Source: Pseudomonas sp. S09G 359 | GTDB lineage: Bacteria; Pseudomonadota; Gammaproteobacteria; Pseudomonadales; Pseudomonadaceae | Direction: 5' to 3' | Assembly (NCBI RefSeq): GCF_002843605.1 | Contig: NZ_CP025263.1 | Coordinates: 874,501-938,500, forward strand | DNA: 64,000 bases | Shown: one piece after another, positions 19,096-28,269 of the stretch | How the letters are laid out: each line of letters opens with the position of its first letter | Position numbering within the stretch: position 1 is the first letter of the stretch | Made by a program: the position numbers and the translations under genes | The notes under the pieces: model-generated | Seen by the model: the letters and a program-made list of their open reading frames with translations, nothing else | The model's database searches: none | What the model was told of the DNA's origin: nothing

Positions 19096-20530
19096 GTTCG
19101 GCGACCTCCTGGCGTGCAGGCAGGTTGCGAAAGGCCGCCAGGGCGCGCTCGCGCGATTGCTTGAGGTCGACTATCGAGCGCGGGTAATCCGCCACGCCGA
19201 ACAGGCCACCGGCGGCTTCGGGGTTGTGCACTTCTTTTTTATTCAGCGCGGCCAATTCCGGCAGCCAGCGCTTGATGAACACGCCTTCGCCGTCGAATTT
19301 TTCCGACTGGCTCAACGGGCTGAAAATCCGGAAGTACGGCGCCGAGTCGGTGCCGGTGGACGAACTCCACTGCCAGCCGCCGTTGTTGGCCGCCAGGTCG
19401 CCGTCGATCAGGTGACGCATGAAGAAACGCTCGCCTTCACGCCAGTCGATCAACAGGTTTTTGGTCAGGAACATCGCCACCACCATCCGCAGGCGGTTGT
19501 GCATCCAGCCGGTTTCCAGCAGCTGGCGCATGGCCGCGTCGATGATCGGCAGGCCGGTGCGGGCCTGCTGCCAGGCGGCGAGGTCCTTGGGCGCGTTACG
19601 CCAGGCCAGCGCTTCGGTCTCGGGGCGGAATGCGCGGTGCCGCGAAACCCGTGGGTAGCCGACCAGAATGTGTTTGTAGAACTCACGCCAGAGCAATTCG
19701 TTGATCCAGGTGATGGCGCCGATATCGCCACTTTCGAACTCGCCCCTGTTGGTTAGCAGCGCAGCATGCAGGCACTGACGCGGCGAAACCACGCCGGCTG
19801 CCAGGTAGGCCGAGAGCTGGCTGGTGCCGGGTTTGGCCGGGAAGTCGCGCTCGTCCTTGTAATAGCTGATCTGCTGGTCGGCGAAGGCGTCGAGCCGGCG
19901 CCGGGCTTCGTCTTCACCGGCGGGCCAGAGGGCGCGCAAGGTGTCGCTGGGCGGCTCGAAACCCTCAACCTGGTCGGGGATCGGGTCGCTTTTCACATCC
20001 AGCGCGGCCTGGGCTTTTGGCGTCGCGACCAGGCGCGGCAGTGCGCTGTGCAAGCGGCTGTAGCAGACCTTGCGGAACTGGCTGAACACCTGGAAGTAGG
20101 TGCCGGTTTTGGTCAGCACGCTGCCCGGTTGGAAAAACAGCTGGTCCAGGTAGCTGTGGAAGGTCACGTCCTGGGCTTCCAGGGCTTCGGCCACCGCCGC
20201 ATCGCGACGGCTTTCATGCACGCCATATTCTTCGTTGACGTGCACCGAGGCCACCGACAGCTCGCGGCACAATTGGCCGAGTACGGCGGGCGCCTGGTCC
20301 CAGGTCGCGGCATGGCGAATCAGCAAGGGAATATTCAGTTCGCCCAGGGCCCGGCTCAGGTGCTGCAGGTTGCGCAACCAGAAATCCACTTTGCACGGTG
20401 CATCGTCATGGGCCAGCCATTGCTCTGGGGTGATGAGGTACACGGCCGCCACCGGGCCTCGCTGGCAGGCGGCAGCCAGGGCGGTGTTGTCGTGTAGGCG
20501 CAGGTCGGTGCGCAGCCAGATCAAGTGCAT
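19088..20530 (-). CDS. phrB: Deoxyribodipyrimidine photo-lyase (class I CPD photolyase)
   Basis: Light-driven repair of cyclobutane pyrimidine dimers. 480 residues: N-terminal alpha/beta antenna domain (MHLIWLRTDLRLHDNTAL) and C-terminal helical FAD domain with WINELLWREFYKHIL, GLPIIDAAMRQL, MHNRLRMVVAMFL and GGWQWSSSTGTDSAPYFRIF, the class I signature. It begins exactly where the MerR-type regulator ends, so both come from one mRNA, which fits light-induced expression. Confidence 0.95.
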   Translation of the reverse strand: MHLIWLRTDLRLHDNTALAAACQRGPVAAVYLITPEQWLAHDDAPCKVDFWLRNLQHLSRALGELNIPLLIRHAATWDQAPAVLGQLCRELSVASVHVNEEYGVHESRRDAAVAEALEAQDVTFHSYLDQLFFQPGSVLTKTGTYFQVFSQFRKVCYSRLHSALPRLVATPKAQAALDVKSDPIPDQVEGFEPPSDTLRALWPAGEDEARRRLDAFADQQISYYKDERDFPAKPGTSQLSAYLAAGVVSPRQCLHAALLTNRGEFESGDIGAITWINELLWREFYKHILVGYPRVSRHRAFRPETEALAWRNAPKDLAAWQQARTGLPIIDAAMRQLLETGWMHNRLRMVVAMFLTKNLLIDWREGERFFMRHLIDGDLAANNGGWQWSSSTGTDSAPYFRIFSPLSQSEKFDGEGVFIKRWLPELAALNKKEVHNPEAAGGLFGVADYPRSIVDLKQSRERALAAFRNLPARQEVAEHE

Positions 20531-21460
20531 TTAAATAAGTCCACGCTGGATCAGTATCTGATGGGCCGACAATGGGTCTTCGGCCACGAACAATTCCGCG
20601 GTGTCACGGGTGAATACGGCCAGCTCCGCCTGGTGGATGCATACCGTTGGTCCGACGATCAACTTTGGGCAACCCACGCCGGTCAAAAGTTTTACCAGTG
20701 CCGACAAGTGGAGGGCCTTGCTCGAATACAGCAGCACCGCGCGCGGCTTCAGGTGCTCCACCGCCAGGGCCAGTTCGCCGACAGGCAACGGCCAGTCGAA
20801 GACCTCCACCGGGCAATCGGCGCTGCTGGCCAACCAGGCGCTGAGCCACAGGTGCGGCTCCAGGGGCAGGTCGGACTGGTTGACCAGCAGCAGCGGCGCG
20901 CCGTGCAATTGGCGATTGTTGTGATAAATGCGCGCGCCAAATTTGCTGCGCAGCCAGGACAGGAAAAACACCCGTTCCATCTGCGCGCCAAATTGCCCCT
21001 GCCATTTCAGTTCCAGCTCTTGCAGCAGCGGCAGCAGCAGTTGCTCGCAGAGGGTGCGCGGCGGGTACAGCGCCATGGCCTGGTTGAAGGCGTCGTCGAC
21101 CCGGCGTTCGTTCAGCTCGCTGATGGCGTTGACCAGGGTTTGCCGCAGGGCATGCCATTCGTTCTCGACCGCATCGGGCAGCGCCTGGGCCGAGTCGATC
21201 AGGCCTTTGACCTGGCTGACCGGCACGCCGCGATTGAGCCAGGTGAGGATGGTGTGGATGCGTTGCACATGCTCGGCGCTGAACAGCCGATGGCCCTTGG
21301 GCGTGCGCTGGGGCACGATCAGGCCGTAGCGGCGTTCCCAGGCGCGCAGGGTCACGGCGTTGACGCCGGTTTGGCGCGCCACTTCGCGAATCGGCAACCA
21401 GCCATCTTCGAAGGCTTGGGCGAGGTCTTCGCCGGGTTGGTCTTGCAGGGCAGCTTTCAT
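20531..21460 (-). CDS. MerR-family regulator, class II LitR/CarH-like
   Basis: 309 residues. The N-terminal MerR HTH reads LPIREVARQTGVNAVTLRAWERRYGL (about 22-47) and continues PKGHRLFSAEHV. The C-terminal half has the two-part layout of a cobalamin-binding CarH/LitR sensor: a four-helix part near 95-170, then a Rossmann-like part. The usual adenosylcobalamin contacts (WxxxEH and E/DxHxxG) are not recognisable; the nearest match is EPHLWL. This resembles the class II LitR proteins of Pseudomonas, which respond to light without binding B12 themselves. It lies inside the photolyase operon, with matching operator motifs in front. Confidence 0.85.
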   Translation of the reverse strand: MKAALQDQPGEDLAQAFEDGWLPIREVARQTGVNAVTLRAWERRYGLIVPQRTPKGHRLFSAEHVQRIHTILTWLNRGVPVSQVKGLIDSAQALPDAVENEWHALRQTLVNAISELNERRVDDAFNQAMALYPPRTLCEQLLLPLLQELELKWQGQFGAQMERVFFLSWLRSKFGARIYHNNRQLHGAPLLLVNQSDLPLEPHLWLSAWLASSADCPVEVFDWPLPVGELALAVEHLKPRAVLLYSSKALHLSALVKLLTGVGCPKLIVGPTVCIHQAELAVFTRDTAELFVAEDPLSAHQILIQRGLI

Positions 21461-21463
21461 CGG

Positions 21464-22426
21464 TCAGATCGCATTACGTAGGCTGAGGTTTTCCGGGTGC
21501 GGTTGCAGGTAAGCCTGTTGCGCGATGTAGCGGTCCGGGTGTTGGCGAAAGTGGTGTTTGAGCAACGTCAGTGGCACCACCAGCGGCACGATGCCGTGGC
21601 GGTATTGGCCGATGACGGTTTGCATTTCCTGTTTGTCGTCGGCGCTGATGGCCTGCTTGAGGTAGCCGCTGATGTGTTGCAGCACATTGGTGTGGGTGCC
21701 ACGGGTGGCGCACTTGGTCAGGCCGGTCATCAGTTCGGTGAAGTAGCAGGCGGCCAGTTCGTCGAGGTTGGTGCCCTTGCCCATGCTGCCCAGCCGATGG
21801 CCGAGGCTTTTGTAGTGCACGGGGCTGTGCGCCATCAGCAGGTATTTGTAGCGCGCGTGAAAGGCCAGCAAGCGATGGCGGGTCAGGCCTTCGCCCAGCA
21901 GTTGTTGCCAGCTGGCATACACGAAGACGCGGGTCAGGAAGTTTTCCCGCAACACCGGGTCATTCAGCCGACCGTCTTCTTCCACCGGCAGGTTGGGGTG
22001 GCGCGCGCAAAACGCCTGGGCGTAGATGCCGCGCCCGCCGCCATCCACCGGCGTGCCGTTGGCGCGGTACACCTTGACCCGCTCCAGGCCGCACGACGGC
22101 GACTTCTGCATAAAAATATAACCGCACAAGTCGGTGTGTTCTGCAGCCATCTGTTGACCGTAGTCGTCCAGCGGTTGGGTCACATTCAGCTCGCGGTTCA
22201 CCGTGCCCAAGGCTTGCGGGTGGGCGGGGTCGCCCACCAGGCGGATGGGTTCGCGGGGGATGCCCAGGCCGATGGCAACCTCGGGGCACAGCGGCACAAA
22301 GTCGAAATAGTCCGCGAGGGTCTGGCTGCACAGCAGCGATTGTTTATGCCCACCGTTGAAGCGAACGTTCTCGCCGAGCAGGCAGGCGCTGATGGCGATC
22401 TTGGGCTTGGTGCCGGTGCTGGACAT
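21464..22426 (-). CDS. DUF523 + DUF1722 protein (YbgA-type fusion)
   Basis: 320 residues from the ATG at 22426, with AGAGG seven bases upstream; a TTG two codons earlier has poorer spacing. Residues 1 to about 160 are DUF523 (ISACLLGENVRFNGGHK, VPLCPEVAIGLGIPR, SPSCGLERVKVY, with Cys pairs). The rest is DUF1722/YbgA (LLAFHARYKYLLMAHSP). Homologues are regularly next to photolyase genes. DUF523 is related to 2-thiouracil desulfurases, and a link to repair of thiolated or damaged bases has been suggested. First gene of the nine-gene operon. Confidence 0.87.
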   Translation of the reverse strand: MSSTGTKPKIAISACLLGENVRFNGGHKQSLLCSQTLADYFDFVPLCPEVAIGLGIPREPIRLVGDPAHPQALGTVNRELNVTQPLDDYGQQMAAEHTDLCGYIFMQKSPSCGLERVKVYRANGTPVDGGGRGIYAQAFCARHPNLPVEEDGRLNDPVLRENFLTRVFVYASWQQLLGEGLTRHRLLAFHARYKYLLMAHSPVHYKSLGHRLGSMGKGTNLDELAACYFTELMTGLTKCATRGTHTNVLQHISGYLKQAISADDKQEMQTVIGQYRHGIVPLVVPLTLLKHHFRQHPDRYIAQQAYLQPHPENLSLRNAI

Positions 22427-22448
22427 GAGCAAACCTCTGCGAGAATCC

Positions 22449-22472
22449 TGTACAAGATGGAAAGCTTGTACA
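22449..22472. promoter_or_regulatory. Putative LitR operator 1 (TGTACA-N12-TGTACA)
   Basis: A perfect TGTACA pair with 12-bp spacing, downstream of the -10 element and 23 bp before the first gene's ATG. It matches the T(G/A)TACA-N12-TGTA(C/T)A motif I recall for class II LitR. Confidence 0.7.
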
Positions 22473-22482
22473 ACTAAATCTC

Positions 22483-22510
22483 ATCATAGGTTTGATGCTG
22501 TACAAGTCAA
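22483..22510 (-). promoter_or_regulatory. Sigma-70-type promoter of the light-type operon
   Basis: On the minus strand, TTGACT (22505-22510) is followed by a 16-bp spacer and TATGAT (22483-22488). The -35 lies wholly inside the spacer of operator 2, so a bound repressor would block it. Confidence 0.7.
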
Positions 22511-22522
22511 ATATTTTGTACA
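22499..22522. promoter_or_regulatory. Putative LitR operator 2 (TGTACA-N12-TGTACA)
   Basis: A second perfect TGTACA-N12-TGTACA, exactly 50 bp from operator 1, overlapping the -35 of the operon promoter. It also lies just past the end of the divergently placed Trp-rich gene's coding sequence. Confidence 0.72.
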
Positions 22523-22538
22523 AGTATTTGCGAGGGGG

Positions 22539-23767
<1,229 letters not shown>

Positions 23768-23786
23768 CTACGCCGACACCAATAGC

Positions 23787-23810
23787 TGTACAATATTGTT
23801 TTTTGGTATA
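23787..23810. promoter_or_regulatory. Putative LitR operator 3 (TGTACA-N12-GGTATA)
   Basis: One perfect TGTACA and, 12 bp further, GGTATA, one base off the allowed TGTATA. It lies 50 bp upstream of the flavoprotein ATG and 139 bp upstream of the divergent TIGR01777 gene. Confidence 0.55.
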
Positions 23811-23948
23811 AGTTTTGGCGTACCTGTTCTTACGGCGTGACCTATGGTTAAAGCTGAGGCTTGAACAAATGACACGCCCGATTACAAATCATCCCTCTAT
23901 ACAAAATAGACCAGTGATGGGCGGCGAACGTTACATGAGGAAGATCCC

Positions 23949-24848
23949 ATGCATATTTTGCTGACCGGCGGTACCGGATTGATCGGTCGCCAACTCTGCC
24001 GACACTGGCTCGCCCAGGGCCACCGACTGACTGTATGGAGCCGCCACCCTGAAGAAGTCGCGTCCTTGTGCGGCGCCGAGGTGCTGGGCGTGGCGCGCCT
24101 GGAAGAGGTGATCGGTAGCGTCGACGCGGTGGTCAATCTGGCCGGCGCTCCCATCGCCGACCGCCCCTGGACCCACAAGCGCAAGGCCTTGTTGTGGAGC
24201 AGCCGCATCAGCCTTACCGAAACCCTGCTGGCATGGCTGGAACGCAGGGAGCAAAAGCCGGCGGTGTTGATTTCCGGTTCCGCAGTGGGCTGGTACGGCG
24301 ACGGCGGTGAGCGCGAATTGACCGAAGCCAGCGGCCCGGTGCAGGACGATTTCCCCAGCCAACTGTGTATCGCCTGGGAAGAAACCGCCCAGCGCGCCGA
24401 AGCCTTGGGCATTCGCGTGGTGCTGGTGCGTACCGGCCTGGTGCTGGCCGCCGAGGGCGGCTTTTTGTCGCGGCTGTTGCTGCCGTTCAAACTCGCGCTG
24501 GGCGGGCCTATCGGCAATGGTCGGCAGTGGATGCCGTGGGTACACATAAAGGATCAAATCGGCCTGATTGATTTTCTTCTGCACAAGGAGGACGCCAGCG
24601 GTCCTTATAATGCTTGCGCGCCGCACCCGGTGCGTAACCGCGAGTTCGCCAAGACACTCGGCCAGGTACTGCACCGCCCGGCCTTTATGCCGATGCCGGC
24701 CTTTGCGTTGAAGGTGGGCCTGGGCGAGTTGTCCGGCCTGTTGCTGGGCGGGCAGAAGGCGCTGCCCGAGCGCTTGCTGGCCGCCGGTTTCACTTTCCAG
24801 TTCACTGAGTTGCGCGCGGCCTTGGACGACTTATCCAGCCGCCTCTAG
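23949..24848 (+). CDS. TIGR01777-family NAD-dependent epimerase/dehydratase-like protein
   Basis: 299 residues. The N-terminal Rossmann motif [16 protein letters not shown], then [17 protein letters not shown] and the [12 protein letters not shown] stretch, are the signature of the YfcH/TIGR01777 extended SDR family. A DUF1731 segment ending in [15 protein letters not shown] forms the C-terminus. Reaction unknown. It is 14 bp upstream of hemH and probably cotranscribed with it, which is common in Pseudomonas. Confidence 0.9.
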   Translation: MHILLTGGTGLIGRQLCRHWLAQGHRLTVWSRHPEEVASLCGAEVLGVARLEEVIGSVDAVVNLAGAPIADRPWTHKRKALLWSSRISLTETLLAWLERREQKPAVLISGSAVGWYGDGGERELTEASGPVQDDFPSQLCIAWEETAQRAEALGIRVVLVRTGLVLAAEGGFLSRLLLPFKLALGGPIGNGRQWMPWVHIKDQIGLIDFLLHKEDASGPYNACAPHPVRNREFAKTLGQVLHRPAFMPMPAFALKVGLGELSGLLLGGQKALPERLLAAGFTFQFTELRAALDDLSSRL

Positions 24849-24862
24849 AAATAGGATGTTGC

Positions 24863-25888
24863 ATGACGGATCACGCGTTGTTACTGGTCAACCTGGGTTC
24901 ACCGGCGTCCACCTCGGTGGCCGATGTGCGCAGCTACCTCAATCAGTTTTTGATGGACCCTTATGTGATCGACCTGCCGTGGCCGGTGCGGCGCTTGCTG
25001 GTGTCGCTGATCTTGATCAAGCGCCCCGAGCAGTCGGCCCACGCCTATGCCTCCATCTGGTGGGACGAAGGCTCGCCGCTGGTGGTGCTCAGCCGTCGCC
25101 TGCAACAGCAGATGACCACGCAGTGGACCCAAGGCCCGGTCGAATTGGCGATGCGTTATGGCGAGCCGTCCCTGGAAACGACCCTCACCCGCCTGGCGGC
25201 CCAAGGCATCCAGAAAGTCACGTTGGCGCCGCTGTACCCGCAATTTGCCGACAGCACCGTGACCACGGTGATCGAAGAAGCCCGGCGGGTGGTACGCGAC
25301 AAAAAGCTCAACGTGCAGTTCTCGATCCTGCAACCGTTCTACGACCAACCGGAGTATCTCGACGCACTGGTCGCGAGCGCGCGGCCTTACGTGGACCAGG
25401 ATTACGACCACCTGCTGCTGAGCTTTCACGGCTTGCCTGAGCGGCATCTGACCAAACTTGATCCTACCGGCCAGCATTGCTTCAAGGACGCCGACTGCTG
25501 CAAGAACGCGTCTGCCGAGGTGCTCAAGACCTGCTATCGCGCGCAGTGTTTCAGCGTCGCCCGCGACTTCGCCGAGCGCATGGGGTTGCCGGACGATAAA
25601 TGGTCGGTGGCCTTCCAATCGCGTCTGGGCCGCGCCAAGTGGATCGAACCCTACACTGAGGCGCGCCTGGAAGCCCTGGCCCAACAAGGCGTTAAAAAGC
25701 TGCTGGTGATGTGCCCGGCGTTTGTCGCCGATTGCATCGAGACACTGGAAGAAATTGGCGACCGCGGCCTGGAGCAGTTCCGCGAGGCGGGGGGCGAGGA
25801 ACTGGTATTGGTGCCGTGCCTGAATGATGACCCGCAGTGGGCGGTGGCGTTGAACACACTTTGTGAAAGAGCGCCGTTGTCACTGTAA
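24863..25888 (+). CDS. hemH: Ferrochelatase
   Basis: Inserts Fe2+ into protoporphyrin IX, the last step of haem synthesis. 341 residues. [10 protein letters not shown] opens the chain, the metal-binding His is in [11 protein letters not shown] (about 188), and the C-terminal active-site Glu is in [12 protein letters not shown]. The Cys-rich segment [21 protein letters not shown] lies between. It follows the TIGR01777 gene closely. Accumulated protoporphyrin is a photosensitiser, so the position next to light-response genes makes biological sense. Confidence 0.97.
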   Translation: MTDHALLLVNLGSPASTSVADVRSYLNQFLMDPYVIDLPWPVRRLLVSLILIKRPEQSAHAYASIWWDEGSPLVVLSRRLQQQMTTQWTQGPVELAMRYGEPSLETTLTRLAAQGIQKVTLAPLYPQFADSTVTTVIEEARRVVRDKKLNVQFSILQPFYDQPEYLDALVASARPYVDQDYDHLLLSFHGLPERHLTKLDPTGQHCFKDADCCKNASAEVLKTCYRAQCFSVARDFAERMGLPDDKWSVAFQSRLGRAKWIEPYTEARLEALAQQGVKKLLVMCPAFVADCIETLEEIGDRGLEQFREAGGEELVLVPCLNDDPQWAVALNTLCERAPLSL

Positions 25889-25909
25889 TCAACCCGAGTG
25901 GGTACCCAA

Positions 25910-25999
25910 TGTGGGAGCGGGCTTGCTCGCGAATGCGTAGTGTCAGTCACCGAATGTGTTGACTGATCCGCCGCTTTCGCGAGCAAGCCCGCTCCCACA
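25910..25999. repeat. REPIN (GTGGGAGCGGGCTTGCTCGCG type)
   Basis: Two inverted REP copies, TGTGGGAGCGGGCTTGCTCG and its complement, about 90 bp end to end, in the gap between the convergent hemH and TonB-receptor genes. Confidence 0.9.
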
Positions 26000-26059
26000 T
26001 TATTTTGTGGTGTTTGCTCGTGATGTGCTTCGCCGAGGAACATTTTTGCGTGGCTTTTT

Positions 26060-28156
26060 TTACAGGTTAAGGGTCAGGCTGACGGTGAAATTGCGCGGAT
26101 CGCCGGGGTTGACCCAGTAATTGCTGTAGGAGCGCTCGTAGTATTTTTCATCGAACAGGTTGTTCAGGTTCAGCCCCACGGTGACATTCTGCGTGGCCTT
26201 GTAATGGGCCAGCAGATCGACCGTGTGGTAAGCCGGCAGCTCGAAACGCGTGCCGGCTTCACCCGAGCGATCCCCCACATACGTGAACGCCGCGCCCAAA
26301 TCTGAACCACGCAACATCCCATCCTGGAATTCATACACCCCCAACAGACTGCCGCTGCGCTTGGCCACGCCGAGGATGCGGCTGCCGGCGGGGATGGCCT
26401 TGTCGCCCTTGGTCACTTCTGCGTCGATATAGGCCAGGGCGCCGATCACCCGCACTGCGTCCGTCACTTGCCCGCTCAATTGCAGGTCGAACCCCTGGCT
26501 GCGGGCCTTGCCCATGGCGCGGTTGGTGTTGGTGGCGGGGTCCAGGGCCAGCACGTTTTCCTTTTCGATATGGAACGCGGCGAGAGTGGCGCTGAGGCGG
26601 TCGTCGAACAGCTCGCTCTTGATGCCCACTTCATAGCCCACGCCTTCTTCGGGCTTGAAGGATTTGCCGTCGGCATCCAGCCCGCTGTTGGGCTTGAACG
26701 AGGTGGAGGCATTGGCGAACACGCCGACTTCAGGCGTGAGCTGGTAGAGCAGGCCGGCGCGCTGGGTAAGGGCGTCGTGGGTTTGCCGGCTCTTGGCGTG
26801 GTTGCGCGAGAAGTCATCGGTGCTCTGTTCGAAATGCTCGAAGCGCGCGCCGACCATGCCCCGCAGGCGGTCGGTGAAGATGATCTGGTCCTGCAGGTTC
26901 AGCGCCTGGCTTTTGGTCTGCTCGAAGAAGTCCGTGCCAGAGCGTGTGCCATTGGGCTTGGGCTGGCCGTAGACCGGGTTGTAGAGGTCGATGGCGTAGG
27001 GGCTGCCGGCAATCGCGGTCACGCGCTCCTGCTTGCGGTAGTCCTCGTACTCGCTGCCGATCAGCAATTCATGCTGCCAACTGCCGATGTCGAACAAACC
27101 CCGCAGTTCAAGCTGGGTAATGCTGTCATGCCAACCCATGGAGCGCTCGCGGTAACGGCGGTTGAGGGTGTGGCCGTCGGCGTTCAGCGCGCGGTTTTCC
27201 GAGGCGTCGCCCCACAGGCTGCCTTGCTTGTAGTGGCTGGCCAGGCGCAGTTTCCAGGCGTCATTGAGGTGGTGTTCGAGGGTGGCCTGGAGGCGGTTGT
27301 TGTGGTTGTCGATGTCACCGTCGTTGGGCTCGCCGAGGAAGGTGGAACGCGACATGCCGGGGGCGTCGACGATGCCCCGGTCGAAGGTGGAACTGTGGCG
27401 CACGAATTCGCTTTCCACCAGCAGGCTGGTATCCGGGTTCAATTGCCAGCTGAAGGAGGGCGCGACGAACACGCGCTTGCTCTGCACGTGATCGCGGAAG
27501 CTGTGGTTGTCTTCCACCGCCAGGTTGACCCGCGACAGCACCTGGCCTTCGGCGTCCAGCGGGGTGTTGACGTCGAGCGCGGTGCGATAGCGGTCCCAGC
27601 TGCCGGCACTGGTTTGCAGGGTGGTGAAGGCGTCCGGCTGGGGTTTTTTAGTCACGATATTCACCGTGCCGCCGGGGTCGCCGCGCCCGTACAGGCTGGC
27701 GGCAGGGCCCTTGAGCACTTCGATGCGTTCGATATTGGCCGCGTCCGGTGTGCTCGGGTAGCCGCGATTGGCGCTGAACCCGTCCTGGTAGAACTCCGAG
27801 GTGGTGAAGCCGCGCACGCTGTATTCGTAAAGGGTCAGGCCGCCAAAGTTGTTTTGCTTGGACACGCCGCCGGCAAACTCCAGGGCGCGTTCCACGTTTG
27901 TGCTGCCCAGGTCCTTGAGCACCGTGGCGGGGATAACGCTGATGGACTGTGGGATATCGCGCAAGGCCGTGTCAGTTTTTGTCGCGCTGGCGGAGCGGGT
28001 AGCGCGGTAGCCCTTGACCGGGCCGGTGGCGGATTCATAGGCGTCGGTGGTGACGCTGATGGTGTCGAGCTCCAGGGTGTTGTCTTCGGCAAAGGCGGGG
28101 TCCAGCAGCAACCCCAGGGCCAGGCCAGCCAAGGGGGCAATTCTTCGAGACGGCAT
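26060..28156 (-). CDS. TonB-dependent siderophore receptor
   Basis: 698 residues from the ATG at 28156. Signal peptide MPSRRIAPLAGLALGLLLDPAFA, a TonB-box-like TISVTT after the mature start, plug domain (DIPQSISVIPATVL, RIEVLKGPAASLYGRGDPGG), and a 22-strand barrel ending in SLTLNL, a C-terminal outer-membrane signature. The plug wording is that of ferric-siderophore receptors of the FhuA/FpvA group. No N-terminal signalling (STN) domain is present, so it does not control an ECF sigma factor. No transport or regulator genes adjoin it; the ligand cannot be told. Confidence 0.92.
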   Translation of the reverse strand: MPSRRIAPLAGLALGLLLDPAFAEDNTLELDTISVTTDAYESATGPVKGYRATRSASATKTDTALRDIPQSISVIPATVLKDLGSTNVERALEFAGGVSKQNNFGGLTLYEYSVRGFTTSEFYQDGFSANRGYPSTPDAANIERIEVLKGPAASLYGRGDPGGTVNIVTKKPQPDAFTTLQTSAGSWDRYRTALDVNTPLDAEGQVLSRVNLAVEDNHSFRDHVQSKRVFVAPSFSWQLNPDTSLLVESEFVRHSSTFDRGIVDAPGMSRSTFLGEPNDGDIDNHNNRLQATLEHHLNDAWKLRLASHYKQGSLWGDASENRALNADGHTLNRRYRERSMGWHDSITQLELRGLFDIGSWQHELLIGSEYEDYRKQERVTAIAGSPYAIDLYNPVYGQPKPNGTRSGTDFFEQTKSQALNLQDQIIFTDRLRGMVGARFEHFEQSTDDFSRNHAKSRQTHDALTQRAGLLYQLTPEVGVFANASTSFKPNSGLDADGKSFKPEEGVGYEVGIKSELFDDRLSATLAAFHIEKENVLALDPATNTNRAMGKARSQGFDLQLSGQVTDAVRVIGALAYIDAEVTKGDKAIPAGSRILGVAKRSGSLLGVYEFQDGMLRGSDLGAAFTYVGDRSGEAGTRFELPAYHTVDLLAHYKATQNVTVGLNLNNLFDEKYYERSYSNYWVNPGDPRNFTVSLTLNL

Positions 28157-28234
28157 GATAGAGCGTTCCAATAGCGATATTGAAACAATATAACATGACT
28201 AATGAGAATGCCTTCGCTTTGAAATATTAGCTTA

Positions 28235-28258
28235 CAGGTACCCGCGTACGGGTACCTG
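28235..28258. repeat. Perfect 10-bp hairpin between algW and the TonB receptor gene
   Basis: CAGGTACCCG pairs with CGGGTACCTG around a four-base loop. It follows algW on the minus strand but lacks a T-run, so its role as a terminator is uncertain. Confidence 0.5.
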
Positions 28259-28269
28259 GGGCGCGCTGC

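Noticed and set aside
28180..28215. Fur box upstream of the TonB receptor gene
   Set aside because: AATGAGAAT resembles half a Fur site, but the other half is poor; not enough to call.
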